Below, piece by piece: positions 51,302 through 60,060 of a stretch of DNA of 63,068 nt. Numbering within the stretch: the stretch's first letter is position 1; the number at the start of each line of letters is the position of its first letter. A program made the position numbers and the translations under genes. A model generated the notes under the pieces. It was given only the letters and a program-made list of their open reading frames with translations, had not been told where the DNA came from and made no database searches. This DNA comes from Oscillospiraceae bacterium (GTDB lineage Bacteria > Bacillota > Clostridia > Oscillospirales > Ruminococcaceae), in assembly GCA_020024615.1 (NCBI GenBank), contig JAHHTP010000006.1, positions 1 through 63,068 of the forward strand. Direction: 5' to 3'.

Positions 51302-53359
51302 TTATTCAACACCGCGATAGTACAATCCACGGGTAAAGTTTTTATCCTGCGGTGGGATTTTATTTTCGTATTTTTCTATGATATTCAGACATTTATCTGC
51401 ATTTTCAATCGTGAAAGACAGTGTAGCGAAATCATACATGAAGGCTTCCTGCATACGGTCGGAAAGTAGAATTGGCTTTCCGTTTAGCAGTTCATTCCAT
51501 TGTCTGTGATGGCAGATAACCGGGAATTGTGCACCGGTACGGTCGGTTAAGATTTGTTTCTGATTGCAGGCGGCACAGCCGATGCTTGCTTTAACCGGAC
51601 AGTTTCGGGTCAGCATAACCGGATAATGGCCGTATGCGATGAGGCCGACGGGAACACTGCTACGAATCAGTTTGGCACGATCAAAGGTACATTCTGCCGA
51701 AAGGGTGATCTCATCTATCCCAGCTTTTACCCATTCGTTGGCAGATAGAGAATTGGCGCAGTTTAAGAAGCTGTCACCGATGCAGAAAAAACCGATTTTC
51801 TTGCCCATGCGAAGATGTGCCGGGTTGGAAACCATCATTCTAGTGATACCCAACTGATAGAGTTTTTGCAGCATTTCACGGCATTTTTCTTCATTTTGAA
51901 ACAAAGCACGATCTGGCAATGCAATGAGATATTCTGAAAGTTCAGAAAGCTTATCCCAATGATTTAAAATTTCATTGCATGGCAGAATGATGTCATATGG
52001 CATCGTGTAAACTTCTTCATCCATCTGTGATACCGATGCAAATTGCAGACGCAGCAACGGCTGGCGAGATGGCTTTAATGTTTCATGTATCTGCGGAAAA
52101 CGATTTGAATAAAACGGCTTCGGATTTAGTTGTCCGCGCATTGCATATAGTTTGTCCGAGGCCTCCCTACGCATAGCGTTTAAGGCAGATGCGCTTAGTG
52201 TCATACCATCTGCAATTTCACAGTGGATATTTCCTGCATAGAAGATGGTTCCCCCAAGCTTCTGCAACGAACTGGAAGCCCGTTCTTCGGATAACGGTTT
52301 ATTCTGTGCAATTTCAGCTTCTTCGCCAATAACGGTTACTGTATTGATTCCGTCGGTCATGATCAGACTACTATTTCCGGTTTGCGGAACGGTTAGACAA
52401 ATATCGGTTTTAATGACACCTTTGATCTTTTTATAGGTGTTTTGCAGTTCTCTTAAAACAGACGGAGCAGCGCCGATTACATCCTCTTTTTGACGTGTGC
52501 CGAACATCTGTGCACCGATTTTTCCGGTGATATATCCATCCGTGAATCCGCTGCGAGAGAACACCTTTTGCAGCTGCTCGCGGTCAAATTCTTCTCCACG
52601 AATAGCATAAGAAAATGCAGCAGTTGCTGCTGCAGTATATTCTGGGCGTTTCATGCGGCCTTCGATTTTCAAAGATGCAACACCGATTTCTTCCAACTTT
52701 TTGACATAGTCGGTTAAACAGACATCTTTGAGCGAAAGACAGTGATCTGGTTTTCCGGTTGCGGTAAACGGCATACGACAGGTACCTGCGCAGCCGCCTC
52801 GGTTGGCACTATGGCATCCAATCATGGCTGACATATAGCACTGACCGGACAGAGACATACATAATGCACCGTGGACAAACACCTCGGTTTCAATGTCGAC
52901 AGCCTTTGTGATGGCTTCAATTTCGGAAAGAGAGAGTTCACGCGCTAGTACAACGCGAGAAAAGCCCATGTCCTGCATGAACAGAGCACCTTCAATCGAA
53001 TGAACCGAAAGTTGTGTGGAGGCATGCAGCGGCATATCCGGGCAGAGATTTTTGACCAGGCGTACAACACCTAGATCTTGTACAATCAGAGCGTCTACAC
53101 CAGACTCTGCCGCAATGCGGATAGCTTCGGTAGCATCTTCTAATTCATCTTCAAAAATGATGGTGTTGAGTGCTTGATGTACTTGAATACCACGGGCGTG
53201 ACAGTAGCTGACGGCTTCTTTTAATTCTTTTGTGGTGAAGTTGTGTGCGCCGGAACGCGCGGAAAATCGTTTTTGTCCTAAGTATACAGCACCTGCACCG
53301 TTTTCTGCGGCGGCAATTACGCTTTCCAATCCGCCTGCTGGCGATAGAATTTCAATCAT
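51302..53359 (-). CDS. U32-family peptidase-like protein (RlhA/TrhP type)
   Basis: 685 residues from ATG 53359, chosen because AAAGGA lies before it and IEILSPAGGLESVIAAAENG is the conserved family start. Other hallmarks are VYLGQKRFSARSGAHNF, EVFVHGALCMSLSGQCYMS and the cysteines in NRGGCAGTCRMPF. Relatives hydroxylate tRNA or 23S rRNA with an iron-sulfur centre, so RNA hydroxylation is more likely than proteolysis. It overlaps zapA by 8 nt. The C-terminal third is a further domain with CAACNQK. Confidence 0.92.
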   Translation of the reverse strand: MIEILSPAGGLESVIAAAENGAGAVYLGQKRFSARSGAHNFTTKELKEAVSYCHARGIQVHQALNTIIFEDELEDATEAIRIAAESGVDALIVQDLGVVRLVKNLCPDMPLHASTQLSVHSIEGALFMQDMGFSRVVLARELSLSEIEAITKAVDIETEVFVHGALCMSLSGQCYMSAMIGCHSANRGGCAGTCRMPFTATGKPDHCLSLKDVCLTDYVKKLEEIGVASLKIEGRMKRPEYTAAATAAFSYAIRGEEFDREQLQKVFSRSGFTDGYITGKIGAQMFGTRQKEDVIGAAPSVLRELQNTYKKIKGVIKTDICLTVPQTGNSSLIMTDGINTVTVIGEEAEIAQNKPLSEERASSSLQKLGGTIFYAGNIHCEIADGMTLSASALNAMRREASDKLYAMRGQLNPKPFYSNRFPQIHETLKPSRQPLLRLQFASVSQMDEEVYTMPYDIILPCNEILNHWDKLSELSEYLIALPDRALFQNEEKCREMLQKLYQLGITRMMVSNPAHLRMGKKIGFFCIGDSFLNCANSLSANEWVKAGIDEITLSAECTFDRAKLIRSSVPVGLIAYGHYPVMLTRNCPVKASIGCAACNQKQILTDRTGAQFPVICHHRQWNELLNGKPILLSDRMQEAFMYDFATLSFTIENADKCLNIIEKYENKIPPQDKNFTRGLYYRGVE

Positions 53360-53780
53360 CGGAGTCCTTTCTGGTAGCTGGTTTTGATGTTTCTTCAGTA
53401 AGTTTAGACAGGGTGGCAAAGGTTTGTTTGAGCTGTGTGCGCAGAGAGTCATTTTCATGTTGCAGCGCATCTGCTCTCTGATTCAAAAGAGTAATGCTTT
53501 CCCTGTAATCGGCAATGCACCCTAAGCCTTCGCCGATGTTGTAGTGTTCCAGTTTGTCCTGCATTTCTGCTACCTGTTTTTTCAGGCAGCAGATCTGATC
53601 CTGCTGTTCGAGTCCAACTAAAATCATTTGCTCGATAAAGGAGATATTTGGGCAGGAATGCACCGCATCGGTAATGGCTAGGTCAAGCTGAGCGGTGATT
53701 TTACGCAGATAATTTTCATCTTCATTGGTGTTGATATTGTAAGAGCGTCCTTGAATTTGTATCGTGACGATTTTGCTCAT
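53352..53780 (-). CDS. zapA: Cell division protein ZapA
   Basis: 142 residues. The ZapA head is seen in MSKIVTIQIQGRSYNINTNE (1-20), followed by the long coiled coil from residue 55 on. ZapA stabilises FtsZ bundles. The C-terminal coiled coil is longer than in E. coli, as in other clostridia. It heads the cluster zapA-U32-dut-maf and has its own promoter overlapping that of the divergent gene. Confidence 0.88.
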   Translation of the reverse strand: MSKIVTIQIQGRSYNINTNEDENYLRKITAQLDLAITDAVHSCPNISFIEQMILVGLEQQDQICCLKKQVAEMQDKLEHYNIGEGLGCIADYRESITLLNQRADALQHENDSLRTQLKQTFATLSKLTEETSKPATRKDSDD

Positions 53781-53822
53781 AATAGATTCCTCTCAGTCAT
53801 GCGCCAGGAATGCGGAAGGCGC

Positions 53823-53851
53823 TTTACATTTATATGAAAAAAGTTTATAAT
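53823..53851 (+). promoter_or_regulatory. Promoter of the acyltransferase gene
   Basis: TTTACA at 53823-53828, 17-nt spacer, perfect TATAAT at 53846-53851; a second TATAAT is at 53857-53862. It overlaps the zapA promoter. Confidence 0.75.
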
Positions 53852-53854
53852 ACT

Positions 53855-53883
53855 ATTATAATATGAAGTGGGATATTTTTCAA
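53855..53883 (-). promoter_or_regulatory. zapA promoter
   Basis: Minus strand TTGAAA (53883-53878), 17-nt spacer, perfect TATAAT (53860-53855). Its start site falls inside the -10 box of the plus-strand promoter. Confidence 0.75.
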
Positions 53884-53957
53884 TCGTTTTTCGGCGGAAA
53901 GCAGACACTTTTTTGCTTAGAAGGCAGGTGGAAAAATATATTGAAGGAAATGGTGGC

Positions 53958-54716
53958 ATGCAGGAGGCTTTACAGGAGAGAAAAACGACAAACAGGGTGA
54001 TATTGCTGGACTATCTGCGGGGAATCGGTATTTTATTTGTAATGTGGTATCACCTGACCTTTGATTTATACAGTTGGTTTGGCATTTGTGATTTTATTTA
54101 CAGCGATGGGATGAATGTTTTTCGGGATTGTATGGTAGCAATGTTGGTATTGATTTCGGGAATTTGCTGTCATTTTTCCAGAAATAATCTAAAGCGCGGG
54201 GCTGTCTGTTTTGCGATTGCAATGGGGTTAACCGGTGTAACGGCATTGTTGGGAAATGAAATGTGTATTAAATTCGGCGTACTGCATATGTTTGGTATCT
54301 CCATGATGGTGTATGGATTGCTTGCGCCGCTTTTAAAAAGCAGGCATGGATGGATTTGGGGGATTTTGCTGATCGGCGGATTTTTGTTTACCTTTTCTCT
54401 GTCGCTGGGATCACTTGGTATTTACAGATTGCCGTTGATTTCTGTACCGGATGGGTTGTATCAGATACCGTTTTTGTTTTGGCTGGGACTGCCTGGAAAG
54501 ACTTTCATCTCAGCAGATTATTATCCACTATTGCCGTGGACACTGCTTTTTTTTGCAGGGAGCTTTTTCGGCAATTACATCAAATACATTCCAAAATGCG
54601 ACAAAATGCCGGAATTGAAGGTACTTTCTTTCATTGGGCGGCATACGCTTGCCTTGTATCTTTTACACCAGCCGATATTTTACGGTATATTATTTCTGAT
54701 TGCTCAGATGTTTTAA
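53958..54716 (+). CDS. DUF1624-like membrane acyltransferase
   Basis: 252 residues from ATG 53958; a frame reaching back to 53868 has no ribosome-binding site and starts too close to the promoter. Seven or eight membrane segments; the N-terminal LLDYLRGIGILFVMWYHL has the R/H pattern of acyltransferase-3/heparan N-acetyltransferase-like proteins. It may acylate a surface glycan or lipid. The late segment LSFIGRHTLALYLLHQP supports the family. No neighbour gives a hint at the substrate. Confidence 0.82.
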   Translation: MQEALQERKTTNRVILLDYLRGIGILFVMWYHLTFDLYSWFGICDFIYSDGMNVFRDCMVAMLVLISGICCHFSRNNLKRGAVCFAIAMGLTGVTALLGNEMCIKFGVLHMFGISMMVYGLLAPLLKSRHGWIWGILLIGGFLFTFSLSLGSLGIYRLPLISVPDGLYQIPFLFWLGLPGKTFISADYYPLLPWTLLFFAGSFFGNYIKYIPKCDKMPELKVLSFIGRHTLALYLLHQPIFYGILFLIAQMF

Positions 54717-54794
54717 AGAACAACAAGTGTGCAGATTGCACAAAAACAGGCTCTTAATTTTTCTTATTAAAAAATAAAAAAATATGGAAAACAC

Positions 54795-54823
54795 TTGACA
54801 AAACGAGTGAAAAAAGAGATAAT
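54795..54823 (+). promoter_or_regulatory. mgsA promoter
   Basis: Perfect TTGACA at 54795-54800, 17-nt spacer, GATAAT at 54818-54823, about 100 nt before the start. The 5' leader shows no named motif. Confidence 0.8.
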
Positions 54824-54924
54824 ATATAGTGTAGAAGTGTAGAACATATAATTTATTTCGTTGAAAAATAAGCGATGTCGACTTTTGATGATAGGGAAAA
54901 TCGACAGAAAGTGAGGAATTGGAT

Positions 54925-55326
54925 ATGAATATCGCATTGATCGCACATGATGCTAAAAAAGAATTGATGGTACAGTTCTGTATTGCATACTGCGGCGTTC
55001 TCTCTAAACATGTATTATGCGCAACCGGTACAACCGGTAAACTGGTTTCTGAGGCAACTGGTCTGAATATCCAACGTTTTTTAAGCGGTAGCCACGGCGG
55101 CGAGCAGCAGATTTCTGCAAAAATTGCTTGTAATGAAGTTGACCTGTTATTATTTTTCCGTGATCCGCTGACTAAAAAGGAATATGAGCCGAGTGAATCC
55201 GCTCTGCTTCGTTTGTGTGATGTACACAATATTCCAGTAGCGACTAACATTGCAACTGCGGAAGCACTGGTTCACAGCTTAGAGCGTGGCGATCTTGACT
55301 GGAGAATGATCGTGGCAAAACGCTGA
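54925..55326 (+). CDS. mgsA: Methylglyoxal synthase
   Basis: 133 residues from ATG 54925, 8 nt after GAGG. It converts dihydroxyacetone phosphate to methylglyoxal and phosphate. Motifs are IALIAHDAKKELM, ATGTTGKLV, SGSHGGEQQI and FRDPLTKKEYEP, holding the phosphate-binding and catalytic Asp residues. It bypasses lower glycolysis under phosphate limitation. No promoter is evident between it and the T-box, so hisS-aspS may also receive transcription from here. Confidence 0.95.
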   Translation: MNIALIAHDAKKELMVQFCIAYCGVLSKHVLCATGTTGKLVSEATGLNIQRFLSGSHGGEQQISAKIACNEVDLLLFFRDPLTKKEYEPSESALLRLCDVHNIPVATNIATAEALVHSLERGDLDWRMIVAKR

Positions 55327-55334
55327 TTGATAAA

Positions 55335-55592
55335 TTTTTCCGTGGCGATGAAGCAAAGCAGTACGCATATACCGTCTGACAGAGATGGGGCACAGAGGGT
55401 TTCCTCTGGTGGAAGTGCCCTGCGGAAAATGGTATGGGGAAGGACATTGTGGAGCCCGAAAAGTGAATGGATTTGTAAAGAGGAGGATCATTGCGCCCAT
55501 TTGAGCGTAAAATCCTTGCATAAGGGTGGCACCACGAAAGCATAACTGCTTCTCGTCCCTTGTTTTTCAGGGGATGAGAAGTTTTTGTTTTA
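55335..55592 (+). ncRNA. T-box leader of hisS-aspS, probable aspartate type
   Basis: The antiterminator core AGGGTGGCACCACG lies at 55523-55536. A 14-bp terminator (CTTCTC arm from 55549, matching arm to 55581) with a T-run follows at 55549-55590. In the 3' side of Stem I, the triplet GAC at 55443-55445 stands six bases before the conserved GAGC (55452-55455), the spacing of specifier codons elsewhere. GAC means the sensor should be uncharged tRNA-Asp. The exact 5' end of the leader is not visible, so the boundary is approximate. Confidence 0.85.
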
Positions 55593-55625
55593 TGCGCCAA
55601 CATTTATTTTAAAGGAGGACTATAT

Positions 55626-56915
55626 ATGGCACCGAAAATCATTGCCCAGAAGGGTACGCTCGATGTCATGCCAACGGACAGCTATCGTTGGGCATTTGTT
55701 GAACATTTAATGAAAGAGACTGCAAAATATTACGGTTATCGTGAAGCACGCACTCCGACTTTTGAAGCAACGGAACTGTTTCTGCGTGGCGTAGGTGACA
55801 CTTCTGATGTTGTGCAGAAAGAGATGTATACCTTTACCGACAAGGGTGACCGTTCCATTACCTTAAAACCGGAAGGCACCGCCGGCATTGTCCGTGCGGC
55901 GATTGAATCTGGTCAGATTAACGATGCACTGCCGTTTAAGGCATGCTATGTTACTCCATGCTTCCGCTATGACAAACCGCAGGCTGGCAGATTCCGTGAG
56001 TTCCATCAGTTTGGTATTGAGTGCTTAGGTGCGCCAGGTGCGGGAAGTGATGTTGAGGCAATTGCACTGGCAAATGAGATTTTTAATCGGCTGGGCTTGA
56101 ATGACTGCAAATTGTTTATCAATTCCATCGGCTGCAAGAGCTGCCGTGCAAAATATTCCGAGGCATTGAAAGTGTATTTTTCACAGTACAAAGACCAGCT
56201 TTGTGAAACCTGCTTAAGCCGTTTGGATAAAAATCCGATGCGCATTTTAGACTGTAAGAGTGATGTTTGTAAAAATGTCGCAAAAGAGGCACCAAAGATT
56301 TTAGATTACATTTGTGATGATTGTTCCTCCCATTTTGAAAGTGTAAAACGCCGTCTAGATGCTGTTGGTATTCCGTATGAGATTGATACTGGCATTGTTC
56401 GTGGACTGGACTATTACACCAAAACCGTATTTGAGTTTGTTTCCGAAGGTCTGGGTTTAACCGTCTGCGGTGGTGGCAGATACGATGGCTTATCCGAAGA
56501 ACTCGGCGGCCCGAAAGTTACCGGCATGGGATTTGGCATGGGCATCGAGCGTTTGCTTCTGGTTTTGGAAAAATCAGGAATTACCTTGCCGGGAGATTTG
56601 GAGTGTGATATCTATCTGTGCAGTATCGGTGAGGAAGCATCCTGTAAAGCACAGGAACTAACCCAGCAGCTGAGAAATCAGGGGTTGTGGGCAGAATGTG
56701 ATATTGTTGGCCGTAGTGTTAAAGCACAGATGAAATATGCCAATAAGATTGGCGCAAGATTCTCACTGGTACTCGGCGAGGACGAGCTTGCAAACAAGCA
56801 GGTTCAGGTCAAGGAGATGGCTACTGGCGAATCTCAGCTTGTTGCATTTGATCAATTAAGCGATTATATTTCGACTGCAAGCATTGCTGCAAAAATTGAT
56901 GCTTTAGACGAATAA
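55626..56915 (+). CDS. hisS: Histidyl-tRNA synthetase
   Basis: 429 residues, class II. Motifs are KGTLDVMPTDSYRW at the start, RTPTFEATELF, TLKPEGTAGIVRA, CFRYDKPQAGRFREFHQFG (motif 2), GLDYYTKTVFE (histidine loop) and VCGGGRYDGLSEEL; the anticodon-binding domain fills the last 95 residues. An AAAGGAGG site precedes ATG 55626. It is first in a two-gene operon behind the T-box. Confidence 0.97.
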   Translation: MAPKIIAQKGTLDVMPTDSYRWAFVEHLMKETAKYYGYREARTPTFEATELFLRGVGDTSDVVQKEMYTFTDKGDRSITLKPEGTAGIVRAAIESGQINDALPFKACYVTPCFRYDKPQAGRFREFHQFGIECLGAPGAGSDVEAIALANEIFNRLGLNDCKLFINSIGCKSCRAKYSEALKVYFSQYKDQLCETCLSRLDKNPMRILDCKSDVCKNVAKEAPKILDYICDDCSSHFESVKRRLDAVGIPYEIDTGIVRGLDYYTKTVFEFVSEGLGLTVCGGGRYDGLSEELGGPKVTGMGFGMGIERLLLVLEKSGITLPGDLECDIYLCSIGEEASCKAQELTQQLRNQGLWAECDIVGRSVKAQMKYANKIGARFSLVLGEDELANKQVQVKEMATGESQLVAFDQLSDYISTASIAAKIDALDE

Positions 56916-56934
56916 GATAAAGGAGAAATAAATT

Positions 56935-58722
56935 ATGGCAGATATTATGAATGGCTTAAAACGCACCCATTATTGTACTGATCTGTCCACTGCTAACATT
57001 GGTGAAACCGTTGTTGTGGCAGGTTGGGCACAGAAAACAAGAGATAAAGGCTCACTGGTTTTTATTGATCTGCGTGACCGCAGCGGTATTGTACAGTTGT
57101 CCTTCGATGAGCGTACACCGAGAGATGTTATTGCAAAAGCACAGACTGTCAGAGCAGAGTTTGTTTTGATGGCTCAGGGTGTTGTTACCAAACGCGAGAG
57201 TATCAATAAAGATATCCCGACTGGTGAGATTGAAATTTTTGTTGACGATTTGAGAATTTTATCCGCTGCACAGACCCCTCCATTTCCAATTACCAATAAT
57301 ACGGGAGTCAACGAAGAACTGCGCTTAAAATATCGTTATCTTGATCTGCGCCGCAGCCAGATGCAGGACACTCTGCGTTTCCGCCATCAGATTGTAAAAG
57401 CAGCACGCGATTACTATGATGAAAATGGCTTTTTGGAGATTGAAACTCCGATTTTAATCAAATCTTCTCCGGAAGGTGCGCGTGACTATTTGGTACCATC
57501 TCGTGTTCATCCGGGTACCTTCTATGCACTGCCGCAGTCTCCGCAGCAGTACAAACAGCTTCTGATGCTGTCCGGATTTGACCGTTATATGCAGATTGCT
57601 CGCTGCTTCCGTGACGAGGATTTGCGTGCAGACCGCCAGCCGGAGTTTACTCAGATCGACTTGGAAATGAGTTTTGTAGATGAAGAAGATGTACGCACCG
57701 TCAACGAAGGGTTTATTAAATATCTGTTCAAACGCATCCTGAATGTTGATATTCCGACTCCGTTTGTTCGTATGCCGTATAATGAAGCAATGGCTCGTTA
57801 CGGTTCTGATAAACCGGATACTCGTTTTGGTATGGAGTTGGTTGATTTAAGCGATGTTCTAAAGGACTCTACCTTCAAGGTATTCGAGGGCGCATTATCC
57901 GCAGGCGGCAGCGTTCGTGCAATTAATGTAAAAGGTAAAGCAGCAGAACTGCCGCGTAAAAAAATTGACAAGTTGGTTGATGTTGTCAAAACCTACCGTG
58001 CAAAAGGCCTGGCGTTTACCCGTATTACTGAAGAAAGCACCACTTCCAGCTATGAGAAATTCTTGACCCCGGAAGAAGTTGCGGCTGTTCGTGAGAAGAT
58101 GGGAGCTGAGGTTGGCGATGTTATTCTGATTGTTGCGGATGCAAGAAATGACATTGTATGCGAAAGCCTTGGTCAGTTGCGTTGCAATATCGCAAAACAG
58201 TTGGATATGATTCCGAAAGGCGTATTTAATTTCCTGTGGGTTGTTGATTTCCCGCTGTTTGAGTATGACGAGGAGCATGAGCGTTGGAGTGCAAAACACC
58301 ATCCGTTTACCATGTGTAAAGACGAAGATATTGACAAGTTACTCACTGATCCAGGACACTGTTATGCAAAAGCATACGATATGGTATTAAACGGCTGTGA
58401 ACTTGGTGGTGGTTCCATCCGTATCAATGATCCGGAGATTCAGGAGAAGATGTTCGCTGCGCTGGGCTTTACCAAAGAGGCAGCAATGGAGCGTTTTGGC
58501 TTCTTAATCAATGCATTCTCTTACGGTGCACCGCCTCATGGTGGCATGGCTTATGGCTTGGATCGTCTGGTTATGCTGATGTTAGATATCGATTCTATTC
58601 GTGATGTTATTGCGTTCCCGAAGGTACAAAGTGCAAGTGAGTTGATGACGGACTGCCCAGCACCGGTTGATGCAGAGCAGCTGGAAGAACTGCATATCGA
58701 GGTCACTGAGACAGAAGAATAA
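56935..58722 (+). CDS. aspS: Aspartyl-tRNA synthetase, bacterial type
   Basis: 595 residues, the bacterial form with the extra GAD domain. N-terminal OB-fold anticodon domain (VAGWAQKTRDKGSLVFIDLR), class II core with YLDLRR, QSPQQYKQLLMLSGFDRY, CFRDEDLRADRQPEFTQID and the late GLDRLVML. Discriminating type for Asp versus Asp/Asn cannot be read by eye. It follows hisS by 19 nt; the upstream T-box with an Asp codon fits this gene. Confidence 0.97.
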   Translation: MADIMNGLKRTHYCTDLSTANIGETVVVAGWAQKTRDKGSLVFIDLRDRSGIVQLSFDERTPRDVIAKAQTVRAEFVLMAQGVVTKRESINKDIPTGEIEIFVDDLRILSAAQTPPFPITNNTGVNEELRLKYRYLDLRRSQMQDTLRFRHQIVKAARDYYDENGFLEIETPILIKSSPEGARDYLVPSRVHPGTFYALPQSPQQYKQLLMLSGFDRYMQIARCFRDEDLRADRQPEFTQIDLEMSFVDEEDVRTVNEGFIKYLFKRILNVDIPTPFVRMPYNEAMARYGSDKPDTRFGMELVDLSDVLKDSTFKVFEGALSAGGSVRAINVKGKAAELPRKKIDKLVDVVKTYRAKGLAFTRITEESTTSSYEKFLTPEEVAAVREKMGAEVGDVILIVADARNDIVCESLGQLRCNIAKQLDMIPKGVFNFLWVVDFPLFEYDEEHERWSAKHHPFTMCKDEDIDKLLTDPGHCYAKAYDMVLNGCELGGGSIRINDPEIQEKMFAALGFTKEAAMERFGFLINAFSYGAPPHGGMAYGLDRLVMLMLDIDSIRDVIAFPKVQSASELMTDCPAPVDAEQLEELHIEVTETEE

Positions 58723-58753
58723 AACTGTCATTTTATGAAAGAAGGAGGAAATT

Positions 58754-59710
58754 ATGGGAAAAGAGGGGCTGGATAAAATCATCGGTACCTATCAGAGTGC
58801 GGATCATCAGACCAGTATCACATATTTTCAGTATGTACCGCATAGTGTTGGTGAAAATCAGAAGCCGGCTGCCGTTGTACAGGTAATTCACGGTATGTGT
58901 GAATATATCGAGCGTTATGAGCATTTTGCGGCATTTTTGGCGGAACATCACATTGTAATGTGCGGAGCAGACCATATCGGACACGGACGATCCGCTGCTA
59001 GTGAATTTGAACTGGGCTATTTCGGTGAAAAAGACGGGGATAAACTACTTGTAAAGGATGCTTACCGTCTGACTGAAAAAATGCAGGCGCAGTATCTGGA
59101 TGTCCCATATTTCTACTTCGGTCATAGCATGGGCTCGTTTGTTCTGAGGAGTTTGCTTTCCACCTTTTCACCGAAGGTAAATGGTGCGGTGATCTGTGGT
59201 ACTTCTGGAGGTGCTGCTGGACTGGGTGCAGGGAAACTCATCATCAAAGCCAGAAGAACAGCAAGCGGTTCTCATCATCGCAGCAGCATGCTCAACAAGC
59301 TAATGTTTGGCGCTTACTGTAAAAAGATTGAGCATCCGGTATCGCCGCATGATTGGATTTCCCGTGATGCAGATGTGGTTAAGCGTTACGATGCGGACAA
59401 TAAATGTAATTTTTTATTTACTGTCGCTGCCATGGAAGACTTAGTTTCACTTTTGGATACCGTTTCTAAACCAGAGTGGGCAAATCAGATTCCGAAAGAT
59501 CTTCCGATTTATCTGATTGCAGGCGAGCAGGATCCGGTTGGTGATTACGGAAAAGGAGTCACAAAGGTATATGAACGCCTAAAGTCTGCTGGTGTGCAGG
59601 ATGTCAACATCAAACTATATCCGGAAGATCGGCATGAACTGCTTAATGAGCCGGATAAGGATGTTGTAATGGAAGATGTCCTGAATTGGATGCAGTTACA
59701 CGGAATGTAA
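58754..59710 (+). CDS. Alpha/beta hydrolase (monoacylglycerol lipase-like)
   Basis: 318 residues. The alpha/beta-hydrolase fold shows VQVIHGMCEYIERYEHFAAF (oxyanion region), the nucleophile elbow FGHSMGSFV with catalytic Ser near 119, Asp in AGEQDPVGDYG and His in PEDRHELLNEP. It has no signal peptide, so it acts in the cytoplasm on lysophospholipids, glycerides or other esters. AGGAGG lies before ATG 58754. It is followed by a terminator. Confidence 0.9.
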   Translation: MGKEGLDKIIGTYQSADHQTSITYFQYVPHSVGENQKPAAVVQVIHGMCEYIERYEHFAAFLAEHHIVMCGADHIGHGRSAASEFELGYFGEKDGDKLLVKDAYRLTEKMQAQYLDVPYFYFGHSMGSFVLRSLLSTFSPKVNGAVICGTSGGAAGLGAGKLIIKARRTASGSHHRSSMLNKLMFGAYCKKIEHPVSPHDWISRDADVVKRYDADNKCNFLFTVAAMEDLVSLLDTVSKPEWANQIPKDLPIYLIAGEQDPVGDYGKGVTKVYERLKSAGVQDVNIKLYPEDRHELLNEPDKDVVMEDVLNWMQLHGM

Positions 59711-59737
59711 TTTTTACGAAAACTAAAAATTTTACAG

Positions 59738-59780
59738 AATCCGCATAAACCCAGTTTTTGTGCGGATTTATCTATTTTTT
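59738..59780 (+). terminator. Terminator after the hydrolase
   Basis: AATCCGCA at 59738-59745 pairs with TGCGGATT at 59761-59768, then a T-rich run to 59780. Confidence 0.82.
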
Positions 59781-59865
59781 CAGCTTGTTTTAGATTGCCT
59801 TAAAATGACCTAATTTTATACACGCAATACACGCACAATATACAGAATCAACTTGTTAATCCTTC
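59781..59865. other. Boundary between host genes and prophage, with a direct repeat
   Basis: No gene is seen. TACACGCA occurs twice, at 59819-59826 and 59828-59835, in A/T-rich DNA between the last host terminator and the first prophage element. This is where an attachment site would be expected, but the other prophage end and the core repeat are outside the window, so it cannot be tested. Confidence 0.3.
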
Positions 59866-59894
59866 TTGCATCCTGTGAGAAAATATGATATAAT
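59866..59894 (+). promoter_or_regulatory. Promoter of small transcript A
   Basis: TTGCAT at 59866-59871, 17-nt spacer, perfect TATAAT at 59889-59894. Start site near 59901. Confidence 0.75.
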
Positions 59895-59900
59895 AGAAAT

Positions 59901-59976
59901 TGCTACATGACTAAGATATCATATTTTATGATGCTTTTGTTGACTTAGGAGATGCCCTTTTGGGTATCTCTTTTTT
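59901..59976 (+). ncRNA. Small transcript A, candidate sRNA or peptide mRNA
   Basis: From the predicted start to the terminator is about 76 nt. CTAAG at 59911-59915 can pair with CTTAG at 59944-59948 around an inner ATCAT/ATGAT hairpin, and the terminator stem (GAGATGCCC at 59949-59957 with GGGTATCTC at 59962-59970, then six T) stacks directly on it. The same RNA holds a 13-codon frame, ATG 59907 to TAG 59948, for the hydrophobic peptide MTKISYFMMLLLT. There is no Shine-Dalgarno sequence and only about six nt of leader. Function unknown. Confidence 0.5.
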
Positions 59977-60017
59977 ATTGTTCTATATGTCATATTGAAA
60001 TTCCGTACAAACACAAA

Positions 60018-60053
60018 AAAGCAGAGTCGTAATTGACCCTGCTTTCGTTTTTT
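60018..60053. terminator. Terminator downstream of the methyltransferase
   Basis: AAAGCAG (60018-60024) and GTC (60026-60028) pair with GAC (60035-60037) and CTGCTTT (60039-60045). T-rich tails lie on both sides, so it works for the minus-strand methyltransferase and for plus-strand read-through of transcript A. It closely resembles the terminator at 61011-61045. Confidence 0.8.
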
Positions 60054-60060
60054 ATTTGCC

